Origin: RU20A sp042610495
GTDB taxonomy: Bacteria; Pseudomonadota; Alphaproteobacteria; Rhizobiales; Rhizobiaceae
DNA length: 64,000 nt
Assembly (NCBI RefSeq): GCF_042610495.1
Contig: NZ_JBHGAP010000008.1
Coordinates: 62,001-126,000, forward strand
Direction of reading: 5' to 3'
How positions within the stretch are numbered: the stretch's first letter is position 1; each line of letters starts with the position of its first letter. This document shows, piece by piece, positions 1 through 10,418 of this stretch. The notes under the pieces were generated by a model. The model had not been told where the DNA came from and made no database searches. It was given only the letters and a program-made list of their open reading frames with translations. A program made the position numbers and the translations under genes.

Positions 1-214
1 GGTTCTTGTGAAAAATGTCGATGTTGCTGCCGATCAGCGAGGCGACGCTGAAGCGCGGCAGCTCCTTCTTCAGATCAGCCTCGGCCTCTTCGAGCAGCGA
101 GACCACCGCAGGATTCATATAAGTAATATTCAGCGACGCATCCGCCACCATGACGTTCGCGCGGATTGCATTCAGCGCCTGAAGCTGCGCCTCGACCTTA
201 CGACCAGAAAACAT
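1..214 (-). CDS. PAS-domain methyl-accepting chemotaxis protein, N-terminus only (cut by window edge)
   Basis: Read leftward from the ATG at 214 the frame is open to the window edge and gives about 71 residues. It begins MFSGRKVEAQLQALNAIRAN, followed by a PAS-like stretch (VADASLNITYMNPAVVSLLE) and a segment ending SLIGSNIDIFHKN. This is the usual N-terminus of soluble rhizobial chemoreceptors that start with a PAS domain; the HAMP and signalling domains would lie outside the window. A strong AGAGGGGG ribosome-binding site sits just upstream of the ATG. Such proteins feed the CheA/CheW pathway. Calling it a chemoreceptor rests on the PAS start and memory of the family, because the signalling domain is not visible; a PAS sensor of another kind remains possible. 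Confidence 0.75.
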   Translation of the reverse strand, partial: MFSGRKVEAQLQALNAIRANVMVADASLNITYMNPAVVSLLEEAEADLKKELPRFSVASLIGSNIDIFHKN

Positions 215-792
215 GCATACCCCCTCTGAACAATCGCATAAACGATCATCACCAGAACGTTATCGGGGTAAATTATTAAAAGTATATTTCCGTTTAACCC
301 GCTGTATTATTGATACTATGAGCGTATATTTTGCGACGCGGAAAAATCCCAATACGAATGATTTTTATATTCAGATCACATCGAAACAAAAAATAATTTT
401 TGTCGCAATATTCCAATTATCAATTGTTATTTTATCGAAGAATGCAACTTGAAATAAACCTCCGACGCTACACGCGTTCTATATACAAAATGGCATTCAT
501 ATAAAAATACATAATTCTACGAATATCTCTATTTACAACAGGAAACCGCAGGGAACCGGTGGACGTATCGTCCGCGCTCGTTGAAGCGTTGCTCGATCCG
601 ACACCGTATCAGCTCTGGCCTCAGGCCCGACGGACGATGTTGCACGGAGATCCCGGAACGGATGGCCTGCCTGCCGTTACACCACAGGCGGCTGCGCCCG
701 GGCAGTGCAAGAGTCTGCGCGCAGAAGCGTCACGACGGATTTTGAACCCGTCACAGCGATGATGATTTTTCGAGGAGCCTTCCGGCAATGAA
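215..792. other. Gene-free spacer with an AT-rich block
   Basis: Between the chemoreceptor start and the tRNA lie 578 bases with no gene I can support. Roughly 250-545 is strikingly AT-rich compared with the GC-rich surroundings, with several runs of A or T, whereas 550-790 returns to normal composition. The AT-rich block lies directly upstream of the leftward chemoreceptor gene and probably holds its promoter. AT-rich upstream blocks are typical targets of nucleoid-associated or MucR/Ros-type regulators, but no specific site can be named from sequence alone. Confidence 0.5.
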
Positions 793-869
793 TGGTACGG
801 TTGAGTGGGGTCGAACCACTGACCTCAGGTGCCACAAACCTGCGCTCTAACCAACTGAGCTACAACCGC
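793..869 (-). tRNA. tRNA-His (anticodon GTG), CCA encoded, no G at position -1
   Basis: On the minus strand a full cloverleaf is seen: acceptor GCGGTTG pairing with CAACCGT, D-arm GCTCAGTTGGTTAGAGC, anticodon stem CAGGT/ACCTG around loop TTGTGGC (anticodon GTG, histidine), T-arm AGTGG/CCACT with loop TTCGACC, and an encoded CCA. The discriminator base is A73, position 1:72 is G:U, and the base before position 1 is U, not G. Most bacterial tRNA-His genes encode G-1 opposite C73; loss of G-1 with A73 is known from a clade of alphaproteobacteria whose HisRS uses other identity elements. Confidence 0.97.
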
Positions 870-1020
870 ACGATCATGCGCACGCCAACGGCGTCGCACG
901 GGGGGTCACATACGGCGGGAGGGGGATTTTTGCAAGTCTTAAGTTCGGAATGGCAGGAGAAAAATGCGGTGGCGCGTGGGGCGCAATCCGGGGCAAATCG
1001 CACCTGGGAGGCGGTCACGC

Positions 1021-1060
1021 AAAAGGCCCGCCGCGGCCTGGACGGCGCGGGCGGGCCTTT
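1021..1060 (-). terminator. Rho-independent terminator of the phasin gene
   Basis: A perfect 11-bp stem (AAAGGCCCGCC at 1022-1032 with GGCGGGCCTTT at 1050-1060) is followed, in the leftward direction, by a short T run (1024-1021). It lies about 65 bases beyond the phasin stop codon. Confidence 0.85.
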
Positions 1061-1126
1061 CCAATCCATCTGTCCTCCCTCTGTGCCCGGCTTGGGGAAC
1101 CGGCGGCACACAAGGACAGGGAAGGC

Positions 1127-1573
1127 TTACTTCTGGAAGCTTGCGAAGGTCTTTTCGGCGGCAGACTTGGCCGGCTTGGAGACGTCTTCGGCAACCTTGC
1201 GGGTGGCTTCCTGCATGGTCTTGGCCTGTTCAACGGCCAGTTCGGCCTGCTTGCGCAGGAAAGAGGTCTGGAGCTCGATCAGCTCGGAGACGGACTTGAC
1301 GCCGAGCAGGGCTTCCATGTGCGAGAGCGAGCTTTCGGCGTTGACGCGCAGCGCCTCGATTGCCTTCAGGCCGAGGGTGACGGTACCGGCCTGGGCGCTT
1401 TCCATCGTGGCTTCGACGGTCTTGGCAGCGTCTTCGGCGGCGACCTTCATCTTGGCGTAGGCTTCCTTCGACTGGGTAGCGCCCTTTTCGGCGAAGTCGC
1501 GGAAATTTTCAGTGAGCTTTGCCGGGTCGAAAGCGGCAAAGGCAAATACGTCGTCGTTCTTCTTCGTAGCCAT
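1127..1573 (-). CDS. phaP: Phasin (PHA granule-associated protein)
   Basis: A 148-residue helical, Ala/Glu/Lys-rich protein with the phasin_2 pattern: an N-terminal FDPAKLTENFRDFAEKG segment, a central AAEDAAKTVEATMESAQAG helix and an amphipathic helix ending in SELIELQTSFLRKQAELA. Phasins coat polyhydroxybutyrate granules and control their size and number. AGGAGAT sits 6-7 bases before the ATG, and a terminator follows at 1021-1060, so the gene looks monocistronic. Its neighbour across the divergent spacer is the CbrA-like kinase, the same pairing I recall for PhaP1 (SMc00777) and CbrA in S. meliloti. An acetoacetyl-CoA synthetase lies 7 kb away, fitting a PHB-cycle neighbourhood. Confidence 0.9.
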   Translation of the reverse strand: MATKKNDDVFAFAAFDPAKLTENFRDFAEKGATQSKEAYAKMKVAAEDAAKTVEATMESAQAGTVTLGLKAIEALRVNAESSLSHMEALLGVKSVSELIELQTSFLRKQAELAVEQAKTMQEATRKVAEDVSKPAKSAAEKTFASFQK

Positions 1574-1643
1574 TCTGATCTCCTTGCGGGCCGATGGTGA
1601 CGGCCCCGTTTCCTCTGATGACGATCATATAGCACGCCTTATG

Positions 1644-1673
1644 GTGCATTGCAATATCATTGTGCAGTGCAAC
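1644..1673. promoter_or_regulatory. TGCA-rich cluster upstream of phasin (candidate PhaR/AniA operator)
   Basis: Within 30 bases there are TGCA at 1645 and 1663, TTGCAA at 1649-1654 and TGCAA at 1668-1672, about 70-100 bases upstream of the phasin ATG. PhaR/AniA repressors that control phasin genes in alphaproteobacteria bind TGC/GCA-rich elements. The assignment is inference from motif and position. Confidence 0.45.
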
Positions 1674-1765
1674 ATAATCAGAAATCGGCCCTGCTGTTAA
1701 CCCTGGGGCGCGAAAGCGGCCGTGAAGCCACCGGGGATGATGGACCCTTTTGCCGCATGAAGGTA

Positions 1766-1780
1766 TTAATAGAGTGTTAA
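1766..1780 (+). promoter_or_regulatory. CtrA-type box TTAA-N7-TTAA upstream of the sensor kinase
   Basis: TTAA at 1766-1769 and TTAA at 1777-1780 are separated by exactly seven bases, matching the core of the alphaproteobacterial CtrA box. The site ends 33 bases before the preferred ATG at 1814. A further half-site TTAAC lies at 1697-1701. Binding has not been shown; the motif is short but its spacing is exact and the context is apt. Confidence 0.5.
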
Positions 1781-1813
1781 TGAGAGCCCGCCTTCCGGGT
1801 GGAGCATCGACCA

Positions 1814-4800
1814 ATGAGACCGTCCATGGCCGCCAAACAGTATCCTTTCATCGATATCGCCGTTCATCCGGCCGTTCGGGCGCATTTTGCCAGCGGATCG
1901 GCGGTGGCGCTCCTGTCGACGGACCTTTCGCGCGTGCTGTGGGCCAACGGGGCCGCGGCCGGCCTGTTCAGCACGGGCAACATCTACGATTTCATCGATG
2001 CGGGCCTGCCGGCAGCCGACGTGATGACGCGGCAGTTGCAGGCGGCGGCCCGGCAGCTGTCGGTGACCGGCGATACGCGCAGCGTGTCCCTGCGCATCGC
2101 CAGCGGATTTCGCAGCACGGTGGTGGTGGCGACGCTGTCGCTTGTGGAAATTCATGCCGGCGAACGCGCCGTGCTCTTCGCCGCCCCCGTTTCGGCCACG
2201 GCGCCGGCGGCGCGCGACTGCGCTGTCCGCATGATCTCCGGCTTCGACGACCCCGACACGCACATGGCCGTGCTGGATGGAGACGGCATGGTGCTCGCCG
2301 CATCCGAGGGGTTTGCGGCGCTCGGCCTGCGGGCGGATACGGCGCAGGCACTCATCGCGGCAGCCGGGCGGCATACCGACCGGCTCGTGAAGCGCCCGAT
2401 CACCACGGTTCGCGGCACGCTGCCGGCGGCCATTGGCCGCGTCTCTGACGACATGAACCTGCTGTTTGCGGTGGAGACCATTCTCGGCCGCATGGATCCG
2501 ATCGAGGATGAGCCGGCACCGGCCTTGGAAGCAACGTCGACCATGGCCCCTGTTGAAAGCGTGAGCGCGGAGCCGGAGCCCGTTACGCCGGCGGCCGATC
2601 CGGCGATCGCCTTCCTGCCAGAGGACCATCTGGACGCCGACATCGACGCGCTGCCCGGCAGCGATGAGGACCCTGTCCTGCTGACTGCACCGCCCGAAGC
2701 CTTTGAAGAGCCGGTGGCGATGCTGTCGCCGGCCGCCGACATTCTCGAGCCGATCGCAGAGCCGTCGGTCCATACGCCGGACGAAGAGGCTGAGGCGGCA
2801 ACGGAAGCAATGGCACCGCTGGCGGAAGGCGATGAACTGCCGGCCGAGCTGTCGTCGCCCTCCGGGAACCATATCGGCTTTGCGCCCGGCGACCGTCTCG
2901 ATGTCGATATCGATGCGCTGCCCGGCAGCGATGAGGATCCGGTGCTGCTGACCTGCCCGCCCGAGGCAGAAGAGGAGCCGGTGGCGACGCTGGTGCCTGC
3001 CGGTGAGGCGCACGACCCGACGACCATCCTGCCGACGGCTGCGGTTGAAAACAGCGCCGACGAGAGCGCGGCCGCCGCTTTCTCCGGGCCCGATGCGGAC
3101 GGCCCGGTTTTCCCCGAGGCCGGGACGAGCGAAACCTCGGCAGAGCAGGAAACCGAAGCGGCGGGCGACATCGCCATGCAACCGGAACAGGCGGACACAC
3201 CCGAACAGGCCGCCATCACCGAAGCACCGGCCCTCGAGGCCGAACCGCTTCCGACACCGGCTTTCCATTTCGAGCCCGGCGGTCGGGCCGTGCGCTTCGT
3301 CTGGAAGATCGATGCAGACGGGCATTTCAGCGAAGTGTCGAACGAATTCGCCGCAACCGTCGGTCCGCATGCGGGCGACGTGATCGGGAAATCCTTTGCG
3401 TCGCTGGCCGAGGCTTTCCAGCTTGACCCCGAGGGCATCATCACGGGCCTCCTGCAACGGCGCGACACCTGGTCGGGCAAGACCGTGCTCTGGCCGATCG
3501 AAGGCACGCGCCTGAAGGTGCCGGTGGACCTCGCCGCCCTGCCGACCTATTCGCGCGCCCGCAGCTTCGACGGTTTCCGCGGCTTCGGAATCGTGCGCGT
3601 CTCGGATGTGGTGGACGATCCCCAAGCGATCGGGCTCGGACTCGTGCCGGCAACTGCTCCCGAGCCGGAGGCGGGCACGCCGGACGTGATCGAAACCCCT
3701 GTTGATCCGGATGCGACCGAAACCATTGTCGATATGGAGCAGGACGCCGGACATGTCGCGGCGGCCGAAGATCTGCCCGCACCTGTCAGCGTGCCTGAAA
3801 GCGTTGATGATGCTGTCGAGGCACCGGCGACGGCCGACCCGTTCCAGGGCGAGCGCCCTGCCCTTCAGCCCGCGGCGGATCCCGAGCCGGCTGTGGGAGA
3901 AAACGTCATCCCCCTGTCGTCCATTCGCCAGCCGGTCCGCACACCGCTGACGCGTGGCGAGGAGGCCGCCTTCCGCGAAATCGCCCGGCGGCTTGGCGAA
4001 CGGCTGGAGGCGGCGCCGGTCGCGAAGGATACGACGTCCGAAAGCGCGGTGGAGCCCGGCCCTGCCGATGAGAAGGCGCCGGCCGAGCAGCTGCCGGACG
4101 CACCGGTGGCGGACGCCGCCTGGACGCATGCGGAGACGGAAGCCGAACCGGACAAGACGACGAACGCAGAGGATGGGGCAGACACCGATCACGCCGTTCT
4201 GGAGACGGCGGAGGTCGCCGATTTCGCCCGTGACGGGGATCAGGAGCCTGCAGGTGTCGATGCGGTTGCGTCCGGGACGGACACTCCATTGGCCGATGCA
4301 GATATTGCGGACACGCCGCCCCCGACGGAAGCGACCCGGCTTTTCGAGACGGACGAGGCCACCCCTGCCGATCTCTTCGAAGCGGGCCATGAACCGTTGC
4401 CGGACGATCATGCGGCCCTGCATGCAGATGCTGAACACGAGGACGGCACAGTTTCTCCCGACGGCCCGTCGCGTGGCAGCGGGCTGGACGAGTCGCTCAT
4501 CGATGCGCTGCCGGTGGCACTGCTGGTGCACAATGGCGACAGCCTGTTCCACGCCAACCGCGAATTCCTGAGCCTGACCGGTTACGCCTCCCTTGCCGAA
4601 CTGGAAGAGGAAGGCGGGCTGGACGCGCTGTTTGCAGCTCCAGAAGATGACGAGGACGGCCTGCTGGATGGCACGATGCAGCTCATCCGCCCGGAGGGCC
4701 GGCTGCTGGCCGTGACGGCGCGCCTTCGCTCCATCCGCTGGCACGACGGGCATGCGCTGCTTCTGGCACTGGCGCCGGCCGTCGATCTCGACGACGCGGA

Positions 4801-6007
4801 CACCGACGAAATCATCGAGGACGAGGCGCCCCTGCCGACTGTTGCTTCGGCACCGGTGGCGAGCTTCGACAGCGCGCAGGTGATGGCGCTGCGCACGGAG
4901 GTGGAAGAGCTGCGCTCCATTCTGGAGACGGCGACGGATGGCGTGGTCATTCTGGGGCCGGAGGGCGAGATCCGCTCGATGAATCGCTCGGCGTCCGCCC
5001 TGTTCAATTACGATGAGAGCGAAACGCGCGGCAAACCCTTTGCCATCCTCTTTGCCCATGAAAGCCAGCGGGCGGTGATGGATTACATCGCCGGCCTTTC
5101 CGGCCATGGCGTGGCGAGCGTTCTGAATGACGGGCGCGAGGTGATCGGCCGCGAGGCATCCGGCGGCTTCCTGCCGCTCTTCATGACGATGGGCCGGCTC
5201 ACCGCATCGAACGGCTTCTGCGCCGTCATCCGCGACATCACCCAGTGGAAGCGGACAGAAGACGAATTGCGCACCGCCAAGCGCGCCGCCGAGACGGCGA
5301 ACGCCCACAAGACGGAATTCCTGGCCCGCGTCAGCCACGAGATCCGTACCCCCCTTAATGCCATCATCGGCTTTTCCGACATGATGGCGAGCGAGCATTT
5401 CGGCGCAATCGGCAATCCGCGCTATGTGGAATATGCCAGCGACATCGGCCGTTCCGGCCGTCACGTGCTCGACATCGTCAACGACCTCCTCGATATCTCG
5501 AAGATCGAGGCGGGCGAGATGGAGCTGGAGTTTTCCGCCGTCGAGCTGAACGAGGCGATCGCGGAAGCGGTGTCGCTGGTGCAGCCGCAGGCGAATGCGC
5601 AGCGCGTCATCATCCGCACCTCGCTTTCCGGCGCCGTGCCGCGGGTGGTGGCCGACCAGCGCTCGGTCAAGCAGATCGCGCTCAACATTCTGTCCAACGC
5701 CATCCGCTTCACGCCGTCGGGCGGGCAGATCGTGGTGTCCTGCGCCTACGAAACCAGCGGCAGCGTCATCCTGCGCATCCGCGATACCGGCGTCGGCATG
5801 ACACGTGGCGAACTGGAGCAGGCGATGAAGCCCTTCCGGCAGGTGACGACCGGTGCGCGCAAGCGCGGCGACGGCACCGGCCTTGGCCTGCCGCTGACGA
5901 AGGCGATGGTGGAGGCCAACCGGGCGCAGTTTTCCATCACCTCGGCCCCCAACGAGGGCACGCTGGTGGAAATCACCTTCCCCTCGCAGCGCGTGCTGGC
6001 CGATTGA
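1814..6007 (+). CDS. cbrA: CbrA/PdhS-type multi-PAS sensor histidine kinase
   Basis: A soluble 1397-residue kinase. After an N-terminal sensor-like region (about 1-210) come acidic, Pro/Ala/Glu-rich linkers (about 210-485 and 610-885), PAS-like domains near 490-590, 894-990 and 1033-1150, a HisKA domain with phospho-acceptor His about 1175 (SHEIRTPLNAIIGFSD), and an ATPase domain with N-box (NILSNAIRF), G1 (DTGVGM) and G2 (GTGLGLPL). The HisKA sequence is of the DivJ/PleC/PdhS type, which sets DivK phosphorylation and so CtrA activity. In S. meliloti, CbrA sits beside phaP1 as here; A. tumefaciens PdhS1 may be the counterpart. No membrane segment is seen. The ATG at 1814 has TGGAG nine bases upstream; a GTG at 1799 is an alternative. 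A 38-residue module is duplicated in the first linker. The kinase class is certain; orthology rests on synteny from memory. Confidence 0.75.
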   Translation: MRPSMAAKQYPFIDIAVHPAVRAHFASGSAVALLSTDLSRVLWANGAAAGLFSTGNIYDFIDAGLPAADVMTRQLQAAARQLSVTGDTRSVSLRIASGFRSTVVVATLSLVEIHAGERAVLFAAPVSATAPAARDCAVRMISGFDDPDTHMAVLDGDGMVLAASEGFAALGLRADTAQALIAAAGRHTDRLVKRPITTVRGTLPAAIGRVSDDMNLLFAVETILGRMDPIEDEPAPALEATSTMAPVESVSAEPEPVTPAADPAIAFLPEDHLDADIDALPGSDEDPVLLTAPPEAFEEPVAMLSPAADILEPIAEPSVHTPDEEAEAATEAMAPLAEGDELPAELSSPSGNHIGFAPGDRLDVDIDALPGSDEDPVLLTCPPEAEEEPVATLVPAGEAHDPTTILPTAAVENSADESAAAAFSGPDADGPVFPEAGTSETSAEQETEAAGDIAMQPEQADTPEQAAITEAPALEAEPLPTPAFHFEPGGRAVRFVWKIDADGHFSEVSNEFAATVGPHAGDVIGKSFASLAEAFQLDPEGIITGLLQRRDTWSGKTVLWPIEGTRLKVPVDLAALPTYSRARSFDGFRGFGIVRVSDVVDDPQAIGLGLVPATAPEPEAGTPDVIETPVDPDATETIVDMEQDAGHVAAAEDLPAPVSVPESVDDAVEAPATADPFQGERPALQPAADPEPAVGENVIPLSSIRQPVRTPLTRGEEAAFREIARRLGERLEAAPVAKDTTSESAVEPGPADEKAPAEQLPDAPVADAAWTHAETEAEPDKTTNAEDGADTDHAVLETAEVADFARDGDQEPAGVDAVASGTDTPLADADIADTPPPTEATRLFETDEATPADLFEAGHEPLPDDHAALHADAEHEDGTVSPDGPSRGSGLDESLIDALPVALLVHNGDSLFHANREFLSLTGYASLAELEEEGGLDALFAAPEDDEDGLLDGTMQLIRPEGRLLAVTARLRSIRWHDGHALLLALAPAVDLDDADTDEIIEDEAPLPTVASAPVASFDSAQVMALRTEVEELRSILETATDGVVILGPEGEIRSMNRSASALFNYDESETRGKPFAILFAHESQRAVMDYIAGLSGHGVASVLNDGREVIGREASGGFLPLFMTMGRLTASNGFCAVIRDITQWKRTEDELRTAKRAAETANAHKTEFLARVSHEIRTPLNAIIGFSDMMASEHFGAIGNPRYVEYASDIGRSGRHVLDIVNDLLDISKIEAGEMELEFSAVELNEAIAEAVSLVQPQANAQRVIIRTSLSGAVPRVVADQRSVKQIALNILSNAIRFTPSGGQIVVSCAYETSGSVILRIRDTGVGMTRGELEQAMKPFRQVTTGARKRGDGTGLGLPLTKAMVEANRAQFSITSAPNEGTLVEITFPSQRVLAD
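2606..2986 (+). repeat. Duplicated 38-residue module inside the kinase linker
   Basis: 2606-2719 and 2873-2986 encode two 38-residue copies sharing the core DIDALPGSDEDPVLLT and a PPEA..EEPVA tail. The copies are in frame and separated by about 50 residues of acidic low-complexity sequence. They look like a short linear-motif module duplicated in a disordered linker rather than a folded domain. Confidence 0.85.
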
Positions 6008-6193
6008 GGACAGGGACGGCGCAGGATGGTGTCGTCGCACCGTTCTGCGCAGGTCGTCCCCTGCTGCGTTTCAGCGCGACCCGCTACAGAAAATCCGTTT
6101 TGATTCCCGTCACGATGCGCTAGAGCAAACATGAGACGCGCGCTCCTGTTTCGAGCGCCGATGCGCCGGTACTGACGAGGAAAGACTGCGATC

Positions 6194-7900
6194 GTGACCA
6201 CACTTGCCACGCGCCCTGAAGGCCGCAGCGCGGCGGCTGCCGAGCCGCGCCGGGCGCCGACCCATCCGCTGTTGACGACGGCAGCGATGCTGGTGGCCGG
6301 GCTGGTGGTGCTGCCTATCGTGGCGATCGTCTGGCTGGCGGTCAGCGGTGGCGTTGCGGACTGGCCGCATCTCTTCGAGAATGTCATTCCCCGCGCCACG
6401 GGCCGCACGCTGCAACTGATCGCGCTGACGGGGCTTGTAACGGCGATCACGGGTGTCTCGACCGCCTGGCTGGTCGCTTCTTGCGAGTTTCCGCTGCGGC
6501 GCGCGCTGGCGGCGGCACTGGTGCTGCCGCTTGCCATCCCCGCCTATCTCGCGGCCTACGCCTTCGGCGAGGTCTTCACCTTCACGGGACCCCTCCAGAC
6601 GGCGGTGCGCGCGCTCTTCGGCTTCAAGACCAGCCGCGACTACTGGTTTCCCGATATCCGCTCCATGGGCGGGGCCGTGCTGGTGCTGAGCTCGGTTCTC
6701 TATCCCTACATCTATCTCGCCTGCCGCTCGATGTTCCTGATGCAGGGGCGCGCGGCAGCGGATGTGGCGCGCACGTTGGGCGCCTCGCCGCTGCGGGTCT
6801 TCCTGACGGTGCAGATCCCCATGGCGCGGCCGGCGATCATGGTGGGCCTGACGCTGGTGGCCATGGAGACGTTGAACGACATCGGCGCGGTGGAATTCCT
6901 CGGCGTGCAGACGCTGACCTTCTCGATCTTCGACACCTGGCTGAACCGCGGCAGCCTGGCGGGCGCCGCGCAGATCGCCTGCATCATGCTCGTCTTCGTG
7001 GTGGCGCTGATGGCCATCGAGCGGGCGGCGCGGCGGCGCCAGCGCTTCACTAGCAACAAGACCACCACCGCCGTCAATGACAGCATCCGCCTGAAGCTCT
7101 CCGGTTGGCGCAAGTGGGGTGCGACGCTTGCCTGCCTGCTGCCGGTGCTTTTCGGCTTTGCGGTGCCGCTTCTGGTGCTGGGTTCCTCGGCGCTGCGCCG
7201 GCTCGACGATTTTGCCTCCGAGCGGCTGCTGAGTGCGCTCGGCAACAGCCTGTTCGTGGCGGGCATGGCGGCCCTGATCACCGTGCTGATCGGCTTCCTG
7301 CTGGCTTATGCGACGCGTACCACCCATTCGCGGCCGATTGCCATGGCGGCGCGGGTCTCGGCGATGGGCTACGGCGTGCCGGGCACGGTGCTCGCCATCG
7401 GCGTGCTCTTCCCGCTGGCCGCCATCGACAACGGGCTCGACGGACTGATGCGGCAGTATGCGGGGTTTTCGACGGGGCTGCTGCTGACCGGCACCGGATT
7501 TGCCATCGTCTACGCCGCCTCGGTACGCTTCCTCACCATGGCGGAAGGCACGGTCGAGGCTGGTTTTCAGAAGCTTTCGCCGCATCTCGACATGGCGGCG
7601 CGCACGCTGGGGCGGACGGGCACGCAGGCGCTTTTCAGCGTGCTGGTGCCGCTGATGCGGCCCGCGACCCTTTCGGCCGCCCTGCTCGTCTTCATCGAGA
7701 CGCTGAAGGAACTGTCGGCAACGATCATGCTCCGGCCCTTCAACTTCAACACGCTGGCCACGCTGGTCTACGAGGACGCGTCGCGCGCCAAGATCGAGGA
7801 TGCCTCCGTGCCGGCGGTCATCATCGTTCTGGCCGGCCTCATCCCGGTGATCCTCGTCTCGCGCTCGCTGGACAAGAGGCGCACCGGAAAGTCGGTATAA
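6194..7900 (+). CDS. ABC transporter permease, FbpB (ferric iron) type, double-domain
   Basis: A 568-residue membrane protein with two fused binding-protein-dependent permease domains and about 12 hydrophobic segments. Each half carries an EAA-like loop for docking the ATPase (ADVARTLGASPLRVFLTVQIP and LDMAARTLGRTGTQALFSVLVP). This fused layout is typical of FbpB/SfuB ferric-iron importers. Start is GTG at 6194 with GAGGAAAG upstream. No periplasmic binding protein or ATPase gene is adjacent: on the left is the sensor kinase, on the right the convergent acetoacetyl-CoA synthetase. Its partners must be encoded elsewhere. The substrate is inferred from family resemblance; thiamine or phosphonate transport is less likely. 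Confidence 0.8.
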   Translation: MTTLATRPEGRSAAAAEPRRAPTHPLLTTAAMLVAGLVVLPIVAIVWLAVSGGVADWPHLFENVIPRATGRTLQLIALTGLVTAITGVSTAWLVASCEFPLRRALAAALVLPLAIPAYLAAYAFGEVFTFTGPLQTAVRALFGFKTSRDYWFPDIRSMGGAVLVLSSVLYPYIYLACRSMFLMQGRAAADVARTLGASPLRVFLTVQIPMARPAIMVGLTLVAMETLNDIGAVEFLGVQTLTFSIFDTWLNRGSLAGAAQIACIMLVFVVALMAIERAARRRQRFTSNKTTTAVNDSIRLKLSGWRKWGATLACLLPVLFGFAVPLLVLGSSALRRLDDFASERLLSALGNSLFVAGMAALITVLIGFLLAYATRTTHSRPIAMAARVSAMGYGVPGTVLAIGVLFPLAAIDNGLDGLMRQYAGFSTGLLLTGTGFAIVYAASVRFLTMAEGTVEAGFQKLSPHLDMAARTLGRTGTQALFSVLVPLMRPATLSAALLVFIETLKELSATIMLRPFNFNTLATLVYEDASRAKIEDASVPAVIIVLAGLIPVILVSRSLDKRRTGKSV

Positions 7901-7925
7901 AAAAAGAGGCAGCCGAAGCTGCCTC
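7898..7925 (-). terminator. Rho-independent terminator for leftward transcription (acsA2)
   Basis: An 8-bp stem GAGGCAGC/GCTGCCTC (7906-7913 and 7918-7925) with a TTCG tetraloop on the minus strand is followed leftward by an eight-T run (7905-7898). It lies about 225 bases beyond the acetoacetyl-CoA synthetase stop codon and overlaps the stop codon of the convergent permease gene. Confidence 0.9.
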
Positions 7926-8149
7926 GTCATAATTGAGCTGAAAACCAACTGGAGGAGATGCCGGCTTCATGCCTTGATGCAGCGACGCTGCGGCCCTTTC
8001 CGTCATGGATCGGTCTCAAGTTGGGGCCAGAATGCCGCCTGACCCGTAAACAAAACCTTAATTTCCTATCCCGCATTTTACCGGTTTCCCCGCGAGATCA
8101 GGAGGTTGGTTAATTCAGACACAGGCGTCCGGTTAACGCGTGCGTGGCA

Positions 8150-10114
<1,965 letters not shown>

Positions 10115-10418
10115 GATCACTTCCTCCACTCGCACAGGCGATTTGTATAGCATGCTGCAACGCGAAAGGAATGGCATGGATCGCGCCGCGTGTCTTGGTC
10201 CATCGTCTAGGGTCACAACCCGATCAGAACACCTTTCTGATTGGGTTTCGACGCTCGGAAGCGGCTGGCCTGAAGAGCTGGGCAGCGCCGGCGGTCGCCC
10301 GTCCACAGGCGTCCGGTTCGCGGGGTTTGGACAATTGCTTTTGCCAGCGCCCGCGCCTATCCAGAGCACCATGAGGGGCGCAGACGGGCGCAGGTCATCG
10401 GAAGCGAGAGGAGACTGC
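10115..10418. other. Divergent promoter region with a 13-bp inverted repeat
   Basis: This 304-base spacer separates the divergent acsA2 and AsmA-like genes. It contains a hairpin with arms at 10217-10229 (AACCCGATCAGAA) and 10235-10247 (TTCTGATTGGGTT), one G:U pair and a five-base loop. A three-T tail makes it a weak terminator for rightward transcription; a symmetric operator is equally possible. No gene is seen. Confidence 0.6.

Noticed and set aside
735..755. A tRNA T-arm-like segment on the minus strand (ACGGG, TTCAAAA, TCCGT)
   Set aside because: No CCA, D-arm, anticodon arm or acceptor partner is found; it is too short to call a tRNA remnant or attachment site.
1766..6040. A 1424-codon open frame opposite the sensor kinase
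   Set aside because: It is the antisense shadow of a high-GC gene; its translation is Arg/His/Gly-rich without domains, while the plus strand encodes clear PAS, HisKA and ATPase motifs.
7958..8113. A 51-codon frame after the permease gene, preceded by GGAGGAG
   Set aside because: The purine run is only about two bases from the ATG, the translation has no recognisable features, and the area is a convergent spacer next to a terminator.
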